The notes: generated by a model from the letters alone, not told the origin. A stretch of 64,000 nucleotides of DNA from Paraburkholderia sp. LEh10 (GCF_017814945.1 NZ_JAGIPX010000023.1:62001-126000), one strand, 5' to 3'; positions 34,749-43,992 are shown, counted from the stretch's first letter. Numbers and translations are program-made.

Positions 34749-35063
34749 GTGGCTTGGTTCGGTGTGTTCATGGCAGGCGTTTTCGAGATTCTCTTCGCCA
34801 CTGGTCTGAAGTATTGCGCAGGGTTCACACGCCTTTGGCCAACGCTCGGTACCGGGCTGTCGCTGCTGGCCAGCATGACGCTTCTGGCAGCTTCTGTGCG
34901 GACTTTGCCCATCGGCAGCGCATATGCGGTGTGGACAGGCATTGGCGCAGCGGGTACTGCGATTCTTGGCGTCTATCTGTTCGGCGATTCCGCTTCGCCC
35001 GCGCGCATGGCCTTTCTCGGGTGCATCGTCGTCGGCGTGATTGGCCTGAAGCTGGCTTCGTAG
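34749..35063 (+). CDS. sugE: SMR-family exporter, SugE/Gdx-like
   Basis: 104-aa protein with four membrane helices of the small multidrug resistance family. The start is a GTG with GGGAGG eight bases upstream; an open frame extends 33 codons further but lacks a site and would add a non-family leader. The essential glutamate is in GVFEILFATGLKYC; WTGIGAAGTAILGVYLFGD is the helix-4/loop motif of the SugE (guanidinium exporter) branch. It probably exports guanidinium or quaternary cations, working as a dual-topology dimer. I saw no guanidine riboswitch upstream. Confidence 0.85.
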   Translation: MAWFGVFMAGVFEILFATGLKYCAGFTRLWPTLGTGLSLLASMTLLAASVRTLPIGSAYAVWTGIGAAGTAILGVYLFGDSASPARMAFLGCIVVGVIGLKLAS

Positions 35064-35129
35064 TCCCGACTCGCATTCTGATTTTGTCATCCGCACCGGC
35101 GGTTCAGTCTATTTTTTTTAGGTTCTTAC

Positions 35130-35456
35130 ATGCTAGACAAGGTTCTGGGCGCAAAGCTCCATGTCTGGATGGAGCGCGTTCGAAACAAGCTCAATCTTCC
35201 TGTTCGTTTGACTCTATGGAACGGCACCCGTCACGACCTCGGGTCGTTCGACCCGCCTCTCGTATCGCTGCGCATCAATGACATCGGCGCTATCGGTGCA
35301 TTTCTCGACCCGAGCCTCGATACGCTTGGCGAGGCCTACGTGCGCAAGTCAATCGATATCGACGGCAAGCTGGCCGATATCATCGATGTCGCTTACAAGC
35401 TGGCCGAGCCGTCAGCGCAACCGACATGTACCGCTGATCCGTTTCACGACGCGTGA
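35130..35456 (+). pseudogene. Truncated cyclopropane-fatty-acyl-phospholipid synthase (N-terminal part only)
   Basis: 108 codons that match the N-terminal domain of Burkholderia CFA synthases: MLDKVLGAKLHVWMERVRNK, then LDPSLDTLGEAYVRKSIDID and a DIIDVAYKLA end. Complete enzymes have about 400 residues; the SAM-binding methyltransferase domain is absent and the sequence diverges after codon 95 into PSAQPTCTADPFHDA and a stop. It cannot be an active synthase. The next 90 codons do not resume the family in any frame. Confidence 0.72.
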
Positions 35457-35551
35457 CGTCCAAACATGCGTCACGCGGTGAGTGCGTTGCCGTAGCATCC
35501 ATCGTTCATTCTGGGAGCGGCGACTTGCCATCCGCGTTCATCCCGCTCCTG

Positions 35552-35833
35552 ATGCATTCCGGAAGACCGACTGAATGCATCATCCATTTCCGCTTACCCG
35601 TGTCATCCGATGACGAGCGATTCATCATCGCCGCGGTGGAACTGGTTGTTAATAGTTTCGATGCCGAACTGGCGTGGTCCCGAGCTGAAGGACGGCACGC
35701 GACGTGCGTTGTTCAGAATGAAGTCGTCGAATCGTTTCTGAATGCGCTGCTCGATGCTGTTCTCTTCGCTTCCGGGCAAGGGCATCAGCCAGTTCACTTT
35801 TGCACAGACGAAACAAAACCTCCACGCTCGTGA
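35552..35833 (+). CDS. Hypothetical ORF after the truncated CFA gene
   Basis: 93 codons starting MHSGRPTECIIHFRLPVSSD; the frame is open back to 35453. The sequence looks protein-like (ERFIIAAVELVVNSFDAELA) with a mixed alpha/beta pattern, but third-position GC is well below that of the neighbours and no ribosome site is obvious. It could be a remnant or acquired. I do not recognise it. Confidence 0.3.
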   Translation: MHSGRPTECIIHFRLPVSSDDERFIIAAVELVVNSFDAELAWSRAEGRHATCVVQNEVVESFLNALLDAVLFASGQGHQPVHFCTDETKPPRS

Positions 35834-35848
35834 CGATGCGTGGAGGTT
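35810..35848 (-). terminator. Intrinsic terminator of the TDT/TehA transporter gene
   Basis: Read on the minus strand, AACCTCCACGC (35848-35838) and GCGTGGAGGTT (35827-35817) form a perfect 11-bp stem around a 10-base loop and are followed by TTGTTT. A second stem, CTGCGGC/GCCGCAG (35865-35888), lies nearer the gene. Confidence 0.88.
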
Positions 35849-35899
35849 GGTGTGATGCAAGACTTGCTGCGGCATGAAATCACGCCGCAGCATCCATGC

Positions 35900-36889
35900 T
35901 TATGCGCCGAGAAGCTTGCCGTTGAACAGGAAGTGCAGCGTCCGGATGAACAGCACGGCGATCGCAATGGTGAGAAGCGTGAGCAGAGCGATAGCAATGA
36001 ACGTCACGGGCCAGGCTTGCACGAACATCGAGTACTTCAGCGACGCGCTCGTCAACGCGGCCATCGGAAAGCTGATCGCCCACCAGCCGGCCGCAAACGG
36101 GATGCCCTTACGGAACACCTTGAACGCCAGCGTCACGAACACGAATAGACCGAAGTAGAAGAGCAGACCAGCAAACGTATCGACGTGCTGCGTGAAGTTC
36201 GTGTACGCAAGGAAGCCGACCTCGAACGGCGCGATCAGGATCACCATCGACGGCACCATCCCGACGGGCAGCGGCTCGTGATGGATCAGGCGCGACATGA
36301 TCATCGTGAAGAACAGCAGCGCGATCATCGCGCCAACGGCGAGCCCGAACAGGTTGACTTCATGCGCCCAGGGCATCGGCATCGTGCCGCCGGCCACGGC
36401 AATGTCGAGTGTCGCCACGCCCGGGATCAGCCACGCCGGAACCGCGTGTCCCGCATCGATCCTGCCTTGCAACAAGCGGCTCGCGATCACGAACGAGAGC
36501 GCTACCGTGCTGATGGTGCCGATCGTCCAGACCACTTCGGAAAGCAGGAGGCTGACGGGCGCGACGACGGATGACAGCAGCAGGATCGCGATCGTGATCG
36601 TGCCGAAGAAGTTGCCTGCAATCGGGTGACGGAATTCGCCGGCCACTGCACCGGGATGCCTGAGCCACTTCACGAGGTATCCGCCGCCAAGAAGCAGGAA
36701 AACCACGACGGCGAGCGTGCCGATTGCGCCTGAGATATAGCGGCTCGCGCCGAATTCGTGGCTCGCGAGCCGCCACGCGAGAGATAGTCCGGCAATACCC
36801 ATCACAGAGCCAAACAGGTTCACTGGCAGATTTTTAATGGAAGCCCTATTTCGGACAACCTGTGAGCTAGGGGAAGAAAGCGTGGACAT
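35900..36889 (-). CDS. TDT/TehA (SLAC1)-family transporter
   Basis: 329-aa membrane protein with about ten hydrophobic helices. NLFGSVMGIAGLSLAWR at the start, LRHPGAVAGEFRHPIAGNFF in helix 2-3, and the GWWAISFPMAALT segment near the C-end identify the TehA/SLAC1 anion-channel fold; LRHP and FP are typical of bacterial members. Such proteins move small anions such as dicarboxylates, sulfite or chloride and can give tellurite resistance when overproduced. The ATG at 36889 was chosen because AGGAGGT lies six bases before it; an upstream in-frame ATG at 36991 has none. Confidence 0.84.
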   Translation of the reverse strand: MSTLSSPSSQVVRNRASIKNLPVNLFGSVMGIAGLSLAWRLASHEFGASRYISGAIGTLAVVVFLLLGGGYLVKWLRHPGAVAGEFRHPIAGNFFGTITIAILLLSSVVAPVSLLLSEVVWTIGTISTVALSFVIASRLLQGRIDAGHAVPAWLIPGVATLDIAVAGGTMPMPWAHEVNLFGLAVGAMIALLFFTMIMSRLIHHEPLPVGMVPSMVILIAPFEVGFLAYTNFTQHVDTFAGLLFYFGLFVFVTLAFKVFRKGIPFAAGWWAISFPMAALTSASLKYSMFVQAWPVTFIAIALLTLLTIAIAVLFIRTLHFLFNGKLLGA

Positions 36890-37066
36890 GATGAACCTCC
36901 TGAATATTCGAATCCGATCGGACGAGAGCCCGGTGTCTTGGAACAAATTCTGGTTCATGGATCGCGTGGCCGAAAGTGAATCAACGATCAAATTTCGGCC
37001 ATCGAAGGGAAGGGAACGGCCAGTCGGCCACGAGGCGTTTTGAAGTTCGCTTTCGCTAGACGGCGC

Positions 37067-37504
37067 TCAGCGTTCAAGGGACGTTGTGTCGAGAACGGCC
37101 ACCACGTTGCGCCTGAGCGTCTGTGCTCCGCTGAAACCGCACAGCTGGGCGATCTGCGCGATGGAATGAGTGGATTGGACGAGCAATCGCATCGCTCGCG
37201 TGACGCGCTGCGTGCGCACGAATTCGAGCGGCGTGGTGCCCGTTTCGCGGACGAACACGCGTGCGAAACGACGCTCGCTCATCCCGGCGCGGGCAGCGAG
37301 GCGGGACACGCAAAGATCCGCCGACAGATGCGACAGGATGTAATGTTGAAGTTCGCGGATGCAGGCGCGTTTGCCCATGCGCAGACAGGGTCGCGCGGCC
37401 CGTTTCATTGATGTCCGGCAGTAGGTGTCGACGCGTTGAGCAAGTTGCGACGCGGCGATCTGGCCGAAGTCGTCTCTGACGAGTTCAAGCGCAAGCCCTT
37501 CACA
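37067..37504 (-). pseudogene. Remnant of a second GlxA-type regulator (AraC domain)
   Basis: The frame reads as the end of a DJ-1-like domain (CEGLALELVRDDFGQIAASQ) followed by an AraC domain (LAARAGMSERRFARVFVRET and IAQLCGFSGAQTLRR). The first ~170 residues of a GlxA protein are missing: upstream the sequence is already the 3' end of the SDR gene. The last residues (NVVAVLDTTSLER) also depart from the family, so both ends are damaged. Similar in layout to the intact protein at 33470-34474. Confidence 0.68.
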
Positions 37505-37526
37505 AGCGTGTTTGCAGCGTTCCGGC

Positions 37527-38276
37527 TCAACCCAGCCCGCGGCCGCCATCGACGATGATCGTCACGCCCGTACTGAAGGTGAGGTGGGTTGCGCACGCCT
37601 CGATAGCCGCGGCGATGTCGTCGGGCGTTCCGATGCGGCCCAGAGGTGTCGTTGCGGCGACCTTGTCGTTGAAGTCAGCGCCACGTCCAGGCACGAAACG
37701 CGTGTCGACGACGCCCGGCGACACATTCAGCACGCGGATGCGCGGCGCGAGCGCGCGGGCGAGCGATGCCGTCATCACGTCGAGTCCCGCTTTAGCCGCG
37801 CAGTAGGCGACATTGCTGCCGATGCCCGTGGTGGCCGAGATCGACGACACGTTGACGACGAGGCCATCGCCCGACTCGTCGAGCAACGGCCGGAACGCGC
37901 GAATCGCCGCAAACTGGGCGCGCCAGTTCACCTTCATGATGTCGTCGATCAGTTCATCGGTCAGCGCGTCGAGATCGCCATGCCCGACCGGCTTCGTGAA
38001 GCCCGCCGTATTGACCAGCATGTCCGCGCGCCCGTACGCGGCTCGCACTTCATTCGCGAGCGAAGCGAGCGACGCGCTGTCCGTGATCGACACGCTCTTC
38101 GCCAGGTGACCGTGGCCGGGCAACGAGTCCGCCACGTGCTGTGCTTTGGCAAGGTCAGTATGGCCGCAGACCACCACTTTGGCTCCCGCCACCGCGAGCC
38201 GCTTCGCGCTCGCGGCGCCGATGCCGCCTGCGCCGCCGACGATGACGGCTACTTTGCCGTCGAGAATACCGGACAT
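37527..38276 (-). CDS. Short-chain dehydrogenase/reductase
   Basis: 249-aa NAD(P)-dependent SDR. Cofactor motif GGAGGIG (14-20, the TGxxxGIG motif with G for T), NTAGF (89-93), catalytic S145, Y158 and K162 in YCAAK. C37-G38-H39 at the end of beta-2 does not contain an acidic residue, so NADP use is possible. The C-end GVTIIVDGGRGLG is classical. The gene seems co-directional with the damaged regulator gene but overlaps its lost 5' part. Substrate unknown. Confidence 0.85.
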   Translation of the reverse strand: MSGILDGKVAVIVGGAGGIGAASAKRLAVAGAKVVVCGHTDLAKAQHVADSLPGHGHLAKSVSITDSASLASLANEVRAAYGRADMLVNTAGFTKPVGHGDLDALTDELIDDIMKVNWRAQFAAIRAFRPLLDESGDGLVVNVSSISATTGIGSNVAYCAAKAGLDVMTASLARALAPRIRVLNVSPGVVDTRFVPGRGADFNDKVAATTPLGRIGTPDDIAAAIEACATHLTFSTGVTIIVDGGRGLG

Positions 38277-38689
38277 GATGGAACTCCAATGAGTTGATTC
38301 GCGGTGTCTTCGCTTTTGATGCTATCGATTTCCCGATGGCCGGGGCGGACAACTGCTTTTGAGTTTCTGCCATCTTCAGCCGATGGCAAACCGTCGGGTG
38401 CACCGTACGCTTTGCCCTTAGACCGACACCCGAAATCAACGGCGAGGAGACGAAACTGAAATTCCCTTTTTCTTACGAGCGCTCAACATGGGAGCACTGG
38501 TGACGCTTTGCGCCGCAATGTGTCGCGCACGCTGTCCATGCGGGGCAGGACGCGCTATCGACGGCAAGAGTGCCCCTGTCGCCAGCTTTTCGCTGAGCTA
38601 TTCCCAGTCGGTGAAGCTGATCGAGGCGGGTATCGCCTCTTCGCAAACTCGCCATCTGTCGATGAGCTTCGCGATAGTCGATCCCGCGG

Positions 38690-38902
38690 TCATCTGATTG
38701 CGGCAGCACGCATGGCTGTCGCGGCGGCTTGTGCGCGAGCCGCACGCTGGATGCCGAGCGCGCCAATCGCCATCGCGCCGAAGCCCAGTTTGAGCATAGT
38801 GCGCCGGCACAGCGCGGTCGCGTCCCGCGTCGTGTTCGAGATGAGATTGGTGTCTGCTGCCGAGCTATCGTTGGATTGGCTGTTTTCAGTTTCGCGTGTC
38901 AC
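38690..38902 (-). pseudogene. Possible fragment of a Tat-exported protein
   Basis: A short frame ends in LCRRTMLKLGFGAMAIGALG, which looks like a twin-arginine signal followed by a hydrophobic core and AARAQA cleavage region, and stops 13 residues later. Many oxidoreductase subunits start this way, so this may be the 5' end of a lost gene. The surroundings (38277-39387) contain no other recognisable gene. Confidence 0.35.
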
Positions 38903-39387
38903 TGGGGACGGCACGTGGACCAACTGGGGCAACCGTTGCTCGCGCAGCCTCGTCGCGGCAACCCATACCGGCAACCCATACGCAGATGCCTTCGCGCATA
39001 GCGGGGAGGACCGCGACCACCGGATGCTCCTGACGCGCCTCGCCGTGCCGCTCGCGGACCGCGAGGCGAAGCTCGAAATAAACAACGCGGCCCGCTCACG
39101 CGCGGATCGCCGATGCTTGTCGATCTCCAACGCATGGCGGGTCCGTGACCGCGCGTTCCCAATAGTCGGACTAGTTACGGGTATACATGGAGTAGAAGGC
39201 GCAACCGCGTTGCACTAACATTTTTGCGGTATCGCACGGCGCAAATCGAGCGCTGTTGAATCGGGGTTTCACGTCTGCGCACTCCAGTCCCGCGCTGCAG
39301 GCGCTCTCCCGGTGCCGCCCAGCATCTGCACGCGATCGACTCAACGTCGACCACATCGACCAACGAAGAAGAGAACCGGAGGAAGAG

Positions 39388-40500
39388 ATGGCACAGCAAC
39401 GCGATGACGACCAGGAAAACAACAACCGCACCGGTTTCAGCGCGGCGCGGCGGGGGCTGATGCAGGGCACGGGGCTAGGCGCGGCGCTTTCGCTGATGGG
39501 TGCGCTAAGCGGCGCGGGCGGGCTGATCGGCGCCGCGCAGGCAGCGGAGGCGGCTTTTCCCTCGCACAAGAAGTGGAAGATCGTGTTTGTCAATCACGTC
39601 ACCACTAATCCGTTCTTCGTGCCCACGCAGTACGGTATTCAGGATGCCTGCTCGCTGCTCGGCATGGATTATCAGTGGACGGGCTCGGCCACTTCGGACG
39701 CGGGCGAAATGGTCCGCGCCGTGAACTCGGCAATTGCCGCAAAGGCCGACGCCATTGCCGTCCCCATCGTCGATCCGGGGGCCTTCGACAAACCTATTCA
39801 GGCCGCGCTCGACGCCGGCATTCCCGTGTTCGCCTATAACGCGGACGCGCCGCGCGGCAAGAACAATCCGCGCCTCGCCTATATCGGCCAGGACCTGTAT
39901 CTCTCCGGCTACCAGATGGGCGAGCGCATCGTAAGCCTCATTGACAGCGGCATGGTCGGGCTTTTCATCGCGACGCCGGGGCAGCTCAACATCCAGCCGC
40001 GTCTGGACGGTGCCAGCGACGCCATCAAGAAGTCTGGCAAGAAGATCGACATCCAGACGGTGGCCACGGGCGCGACCGTCAACGAGGAGCTTTCGAAGAT
40101 CAAGTCGTTCTATCTGGGCCATCAGGACCTGAAGGGCATGTTCGCCGTCGATGCGGGCAGCACGCAGGGCGTCGCGCAGGTGATGAAGGAATCGAACCTT
40201 CCGTCGAAGGGCGTGCACGGCGGCGGCTTCGACCTCCTGCCGACCACCATCCAGCTCATCCACGAAGGTTTCCTCGACTTCACCATCGACCAGCAGCCCT
40301 ACGTGCAGGGCTTCTATACGGTCATGGAGGCGTTCGTGTTCCTCGCCTCGGGCGGGCTGGTTGGGCCGGCCGACATCAACACCGGCCTGAAGTTCGTGAC
40401 GAAGAAGACCGTCGAGCCCTACCTCAATACCTCGACGCGCTATGAAGGCAAGACCACCAAGCCGCAAATCGTTCCGATGAGCGGCGCAATCAGGTCGTGA
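39388..40500 (+). CDS. Sugar-type ABC transporter substrate-binding protein (Tat signal)
   Basis: 370-aa periplasmic binding protein of the ribose/fructose type (PBP class I, Peripla_BP_4). The N-terminus has a twin-arginine-like motif (SAARRGLMQGTGLGAALSLM) and a cleavage region GAAQAAEA at about 47-54. Mature motifs: KIVFVNHVTTNPFFVPTQYG, AIAVPIVDPGAFDKPIQAAL and GIPVFAYNADAP. GGAGGA is five bases before the ATG. Its TGA overlaps the permease ATG by one base. The ligand is a small sugar or polyol by family; no catabolic gene is near to name it. Confidence 0.86.
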   Translation: MAQQRDDDQENNNRTGFSAARRGLMQGTGLGAALSLMGALSGAGGLIGAAQAAEAAFPSHKKWKIVFVNHVTTNPFFVPTQYGIQDACSLLGMDYQWTGSATSDAGEMVRAVNSAIAAKADAIAVPIVDPGAFDKPIQAALDAGIPVFAYNADAPRGKNNPRLAYIGQDLYLSGYQMGERIVSLIDSGMVGLFIATPGQLNIQPRLDGASDAIKKSGKKIDIQTVATGATVNEELSKIKSFYLGHQDLKGMFAVDAGSTQGVAQVMKESNLPSKGVHGGGFDLLPTTIQLIHEGFLDFTIDQQPYVQGFYTVMEAFVFLASGGLVGPADINTGLKFVTKKTVEPYLNTSTRYEGKTTKPQIVPMSGAIRS

Positions 40501-41510
40501 TGAATATAGTGAACGAAACCAGCAAGATCGAAGCGGCCCGCGCGCCCTCGCGCGCGGGCGTTTCATTCGCCTCGCACTGGGCGGCCGAGCTGCGTATCCT
40601 GCTCGTGGCCGTGCTGCTGGCGACCTACTTCGAATTCGCGAACCACGATTTCCTGCTCACCAACGCGAGCCTCGTCAACCTCTCGCAGTTCATCGCGCCG
40701 GTGGCGATCATCGCGTTCGGCGAAATCATGTTGATGATTGGCGGCGACATCGATCTGTCGGCGGGCATGGTGTTCGCATTCGCGCCGTTCATGATGGTGT
40801 TCGCGAACGACGCGGGCGCGCCCATGTGGCTCGCCGTGATCGCGGGGCTCGTGGCCGCGGCGCTCATCGGTTTCGTGAACGGCGCCGTGACGGTGTGGCT
40901 GCGGTTGCCCTCGTTCGTCACCACGCTCGGCACGCTGTTTCTCATCAACGGCATCACGCTCACCGTGTCGCGCGGCACGCCCGCGCCCGCGCCGGGATCG
41001 CCTGCGTTTTCGGCGTTCATGGGGGCGTGGGGCTACAGCGAAATCATCTGGACGTTGGTGATCGCCTTCGCGATGCACGTGCTGCTGCGGCATACACGCT
41101 GGGGTCTGCATACGCAGGCCGCGGGCGCGAATCCAGTCGGCGCGAGCGAGGCCGGCATTCATGTGAACCGGCTGCGCCTCGGCAACTTCATCATCGCCGC
41201 GGTGCTCGCGGGCTTGACGGGCATCCTCGAAGCCTTTCGCATTACCTCCATCGACCCGCAGGCGGGCGGCAACCAGATCATGTTCCTTGCTGTGGCCGCC
41301 GCCGTGATCGGCGGAACGCCGCTCACGGGCGGCTCGGGCACCATCGTGGGCGGCTTGATCGGCGCGGCGGTGCTCGGCATTCTCAACGACGGCTTCACGC
41401 TCATCGGCATCAACGCGTTCACGTTCAACATGATTCTTGGCGCCGCGATTCTGGCTGCGATGATCTTCAATATCCACGTAGGTCGCATTCGTCGCAAGGC
41501 AGGTCGCTGA
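40500..41510 (+). CDS. Sugar-type ABC transporter permease
   Basis: 336-aa inner-membrane permease of the RbsC/FrcC type (BPD_transp_2) with about nine hydrophobic segments. IGGDIDLSAGMVFAFAP, LPSFVTTLGTLFLINGITLT and GTPLTGGSGTIVGGLIGAAV are family signatures. The start overlaps the previous stop as TGATG; the GTG three bases earlier is an alternative. The end overlaps the ATPase gene in the same way, so the three proteins are translated in a coupled manner. Confidence 0.88.
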   Translation: MNIVNETSKIEAARAPSRAGVSFASHWAAELRILLVAVLLATYFEFANHDFLLTNASLVNLSQFIAPVAIIAFGEIMLMIGGDIDLSAGMVFAFAPFMMVFANDAGAPMWLAVIAGLVAAALIGFVNGAVTVWLRLPSFVTTLGTLFLINGITLTVSRGTPAPAPGSPAFSAFMGAWGYSEIIWTLVIAFAMHVLLRHTRWGLHTQAAGANPVGASEAGIHVNRLRLGNFIIAAVLAGLTGILEAFRITSIDPQAGGNQIMFLAVAAAVIGGTPLTGGSGTIVGGLIGAAVLGILNDGFTLIGINAFTFNMILGAAILAAMIFNIHVGRIRRKAGR

Positions 41511-42322
41511 TGGAAGAATCGCAAACCTCTTTCACAGGCGCGAATGCCACACCCGATGCGCCGCTCGCGCTGCGCGGCGAGAGCCTCGTCAAGCGCTTCG
41601 GCGCGGTGACCGCGCTCGACGGCGTCTCGGTGACGCTCGGCAAGGGCGAAATTCTGGGCGTACTCGGCGACAACGGCGCGGGCAAGTCGACGCTCGTCAA
41701 GATTCTCACGGGCTTTCATCAGCAAACGGGCGGCACGCTTTACATCGGCGGCCAGGAGACGCTGCTGCGCTCGGTCGATCATGCGCGTTCGCTCGGCATC
41801 GAATGCGTGTATCAGGATCTCGCGCTTGCGAATTCGCTGAGCATTTACCACAACATGTTCCTGAATCGCGAGATCGTGCGGCGCGGACCGTTCAGGCTGC
41901 TCGATCACAAGCAGATGCGCGAGCGCGCAGCGCAATGTCTCGACGATATCGGCGTGCACGTGCCTTCCGTGGAATTGCCCGTGGAGCGCCTTTCTGGCGG
42001 CCAGCGCCAAGCCATCGCCGTGGCGCGCGCCGTGCATTCCAATGCGAAGATTCTGTTGCTCGACGAGCCGCTCGCCGCGATGGGCGCACGCGAGGCCGGG
42101 CTCATCATCGACTTGCTGATGCGCTTGAAGGAAAAGAGCGGCATATCCATCATCATGATCATGCACAACTATGCGCAGACGCTCGATATCGCCGATCGCA
42201 TCATGTTGATGCAGCGAGGCCGCGTGACCTACGAGCAAAAGAGTGCGCTTACTTCCGTGTCGGAGCTCATGGACATCGTGCGGCGCGAATACCGGGCGAT
42301 GCGCGCCGCCGGCTCGCATTGA
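41510..42322 (+). CDS. Sugar-type ABC transporter ATP-binding protein
   Basis: 270-aa single-domain ATPase. Walker A GDNGAGKST (about 52-60), Q-loop VYQDLALA, signature LSGGQRQ, Walker B ILLLDEP, switch His in MIMHNYAQT. RbsA-type importers often have two fused ATPase domains; the single form is like FrcA. The D-loop LAAMGARE departs a little from the usual SALD/AALG. It completes the binding protein-permease-ATPase set; no regulator adjoins it. Confidence 0.88.
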   Translation: MEESQTSFTGANATPDAPLALRGESLVKRFGAVTALDGVSVTLGKGEILGVLGDNGAGKSTLVKILTGFHQQTGGTLYIGGQETLLRSVDHARSLGIECVYQDLALANSLSIYHNMFLNREIVRRGPFRLLDHKQMRERAAQCLDDIGVHVPSVELPVERLSGGQRQAIAVARAVHSNAKILLLDEPLAAMGAREAGLIIDLLMRLKEKSGISIIMIMHNYAQTLDIADRIMLMQRGRVTYEQKSALTSVSELMDIVRREYRAMRAAGSH

Positions 42323-42760
42323 ACCCGTCAATAAGGGGACGTGCCCGACTCACGCAGCGCGAGGTGGTTCCAATGCCGGTCAATTGATCGGATTGCCGGT
42401 GAACTGGCTCGCGGTCCCGGAGGCCAGTTTCTGGCCGCACCATGACGGCCGGCCGGCGGATCAGCCGTCCCGTGCTACAGGTTTGCAATTTGGACTGAGC
42501 TTGAAAGTCACTTCCTACGAGGTGAGCTTCTATTTCTTCGAGTTCCTCCAGAACCTGGTGCATAGGGAATAGAAAACTTCGCCGTCGCACTTGGCCTCGG
42601 TACTGTTGCAGTGCCGCGCGCGGGCCAGCACGTTTATTGCTCGCATAGTTTCAACGGCCTTGTCGGTGCGGACCACCGCGGACGTGAAGGTGTTGACCCG
42701 TCCGGCGTCGCCGAACGCGGCAACGCCATCGATGGGCGCGAGCCCGGCGGAGTGTGACTG
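42323..42760. other. Intergenic region after the ABC importer
   Basis: 438 bases without a convincing gene. Short open frames here have poor codon use and no motifs. GCGGAG at 42747-42752 serves the small gene that follows. Confidence 0.4.
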
Positions 42761-43000
42761 ATGAAGTATCCGCGCAAGACGCAAAATCCGGCGCTGGACA
42801 TTACCGTGTTTATAGTAGTCGTCGTATGTTTGGTGATGGCGACGCTGATGTACAACGCGATCACCGAAAAGCACGGGTACGTGCCCGACAATGCCGAGAG
42901 TATAACGGCGTCTGCTGCATCGGCGGTGGGCGCAGCGGCTGCGGCGGCGAACGCGGCGGCGAATGAAGGGGTGAATCGAGCCAAGGGCGCGTCGCCGTAA
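42761..43000 (+). CDS. Small single-span membrane protein of unknown function
   Basis: 79 aa: a basic N-terminus, one hydrophobic helix (about 13-32, DITVFIVVVVCLVMATLMY) and a soluble Ala/Asn-rich tail. By the positive-inside rule the N-end is cytoplasmic and the tail periplasmic. GCGGAG lies eight bases before the ATG. No family recognised; the Ala-rich tail could form an extended or coiled helix. It is convergent with the nitroreductase gene and only 26 bases from it. Confidence 0.5.
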   Translation: MKYPRKTQNPALDITVFIVVVVCLVMATLMYNAITEKHGYVPDNAESITASAASAVGAAAAAANAAANEGVNRAKGASP

Positions 43001-43026
43001 GAGGCGACCAACGGCTTGCGTCGATT

Positions 43027-43710
43027 CTATTCGTCTAGCCCGTCGAATCTTGCGAATCGGTCGACCGACTCACGCGGGATATTGAGTCGGTTTACGACGG
43101 AATCGTTATCCGCATAACCGAGAGACATTCCGCAGACTACTTCGTGACCCGGCTCGATCTGAAGATGGTTTGCAATGACTGTCTGGTAACGCGCGAACGA
43201 GACCTGCGGGCAAGTATCGAGTCCTCGAGAGCGAGCCGCAATCATGATGGTTTGAAGGAAGAGCCCGTAGTCGAGCCAGCTGTACTTCTTCAGACAGGCA
43301 TCAACCGTGAAAATCATGCCGACAGGGGCTCCGAAGAAATCGAAGTTTCTGCCTGTAGCCCGGGATCGTGCAACGACATCTGTCTTGTCAATGCGCAGTG
43401 CGCCGTAATATCGAACTCCAAAATCTTCCTGCCGCGACCGGAACGAATCAGGCAAGGGTTCCGGCATATGTTGCAGCGGCGGGTGCGTTACATCTGCATA
43501 AGCAGTCGCTAGCGCATCGCTGAGTTGCTGTTTGAAGTGACCGCCTAGCACGTGAACTCGCCACGGCTGCGTGTTCGAATTACTCGGTGCAGTGCGTGCG
43601 ACATCGAGAATAGCAATGACGTCCTCTTTCGATACTGCGTCTGGACGAAAGACGCGAACCGCTTTTCGCGATCGGATAACAGAGTCGACAATATAGGCAT
43701 CCGAATTCAT
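43027..43710 (-). CDS. Nitroreductase-family flavoprotein
   Basis: 227-aa FMN-dependent NAD(P)H oxidoreductase. SVIRSRKAVRVFRPDAVSKE, the FMN-phosphate residues of RTAPSNSNTQPWRV, and GAPVGMIFTVDACLKKYSWL followed by DYGLFLQTIMIAARSRGLDT are family motifs. The Asn/Gln-rich loop and the SWLDYG segment resemble nitroreductases of the 4-nitrobenzoate (PnbA) type. With a DUF4863 lyase-like gene ten kb away it could supply a hydroxylamino-aromatic; that link is inference. It lies on the same strand as the GntR gene, 282 bases downstream of it. Confidence 0.8.
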   Translation of the reverse strand: MNSDAYIVDSVIRSRKAVRVFRPDAVSKEDVIAILDVARTAPSNSNTQPWRVHVLGGHFKQQLSDALATAYADVTHPPLQHMPEPLPDSFRSRQEDFGVRYYGALRIDKTDVVARSRATGRNFDFFGAPVGMIFTVDACLKKYSWLDYGLFLQTIMIAARSRGLDTCPQVSFARYQTVIANHLQIEPGHEVVCGMSLGYADNDSVVNRLNIPRESVDRFARFDGLDE

Positions 43711-43992
43711 TTGGGACCGGTCTCCACGGCTTTGAAAATGTTAAGCCAATGATGACACAGGCCAACGACGGACTGCGGTGAAATAGCTGCAAGATCGACT
43801 TGCAGCAGACAGGATTGGGCCGCCTCCAATCCGGGCGATAGCAGCATACAGATCAGTACACGCGCGTTGCGCACCGATGCCCGCCGATGGCCGTCAGGAA
43901 ACGGCCGCGCAATGCGAGCGCAGCTATCGCCCGGAGTTGCGCATGCACGTCATAAGGACGCGGCGCTTTGTCGATGCGCGCAGGTATGGCGC

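Noticed and set aside
38508..39218. 236-codon plus-strand frame before the ABC importer
   Set aside because: No motifs, unusual composition, and overlaps the Tat-like fragment on the other strand.
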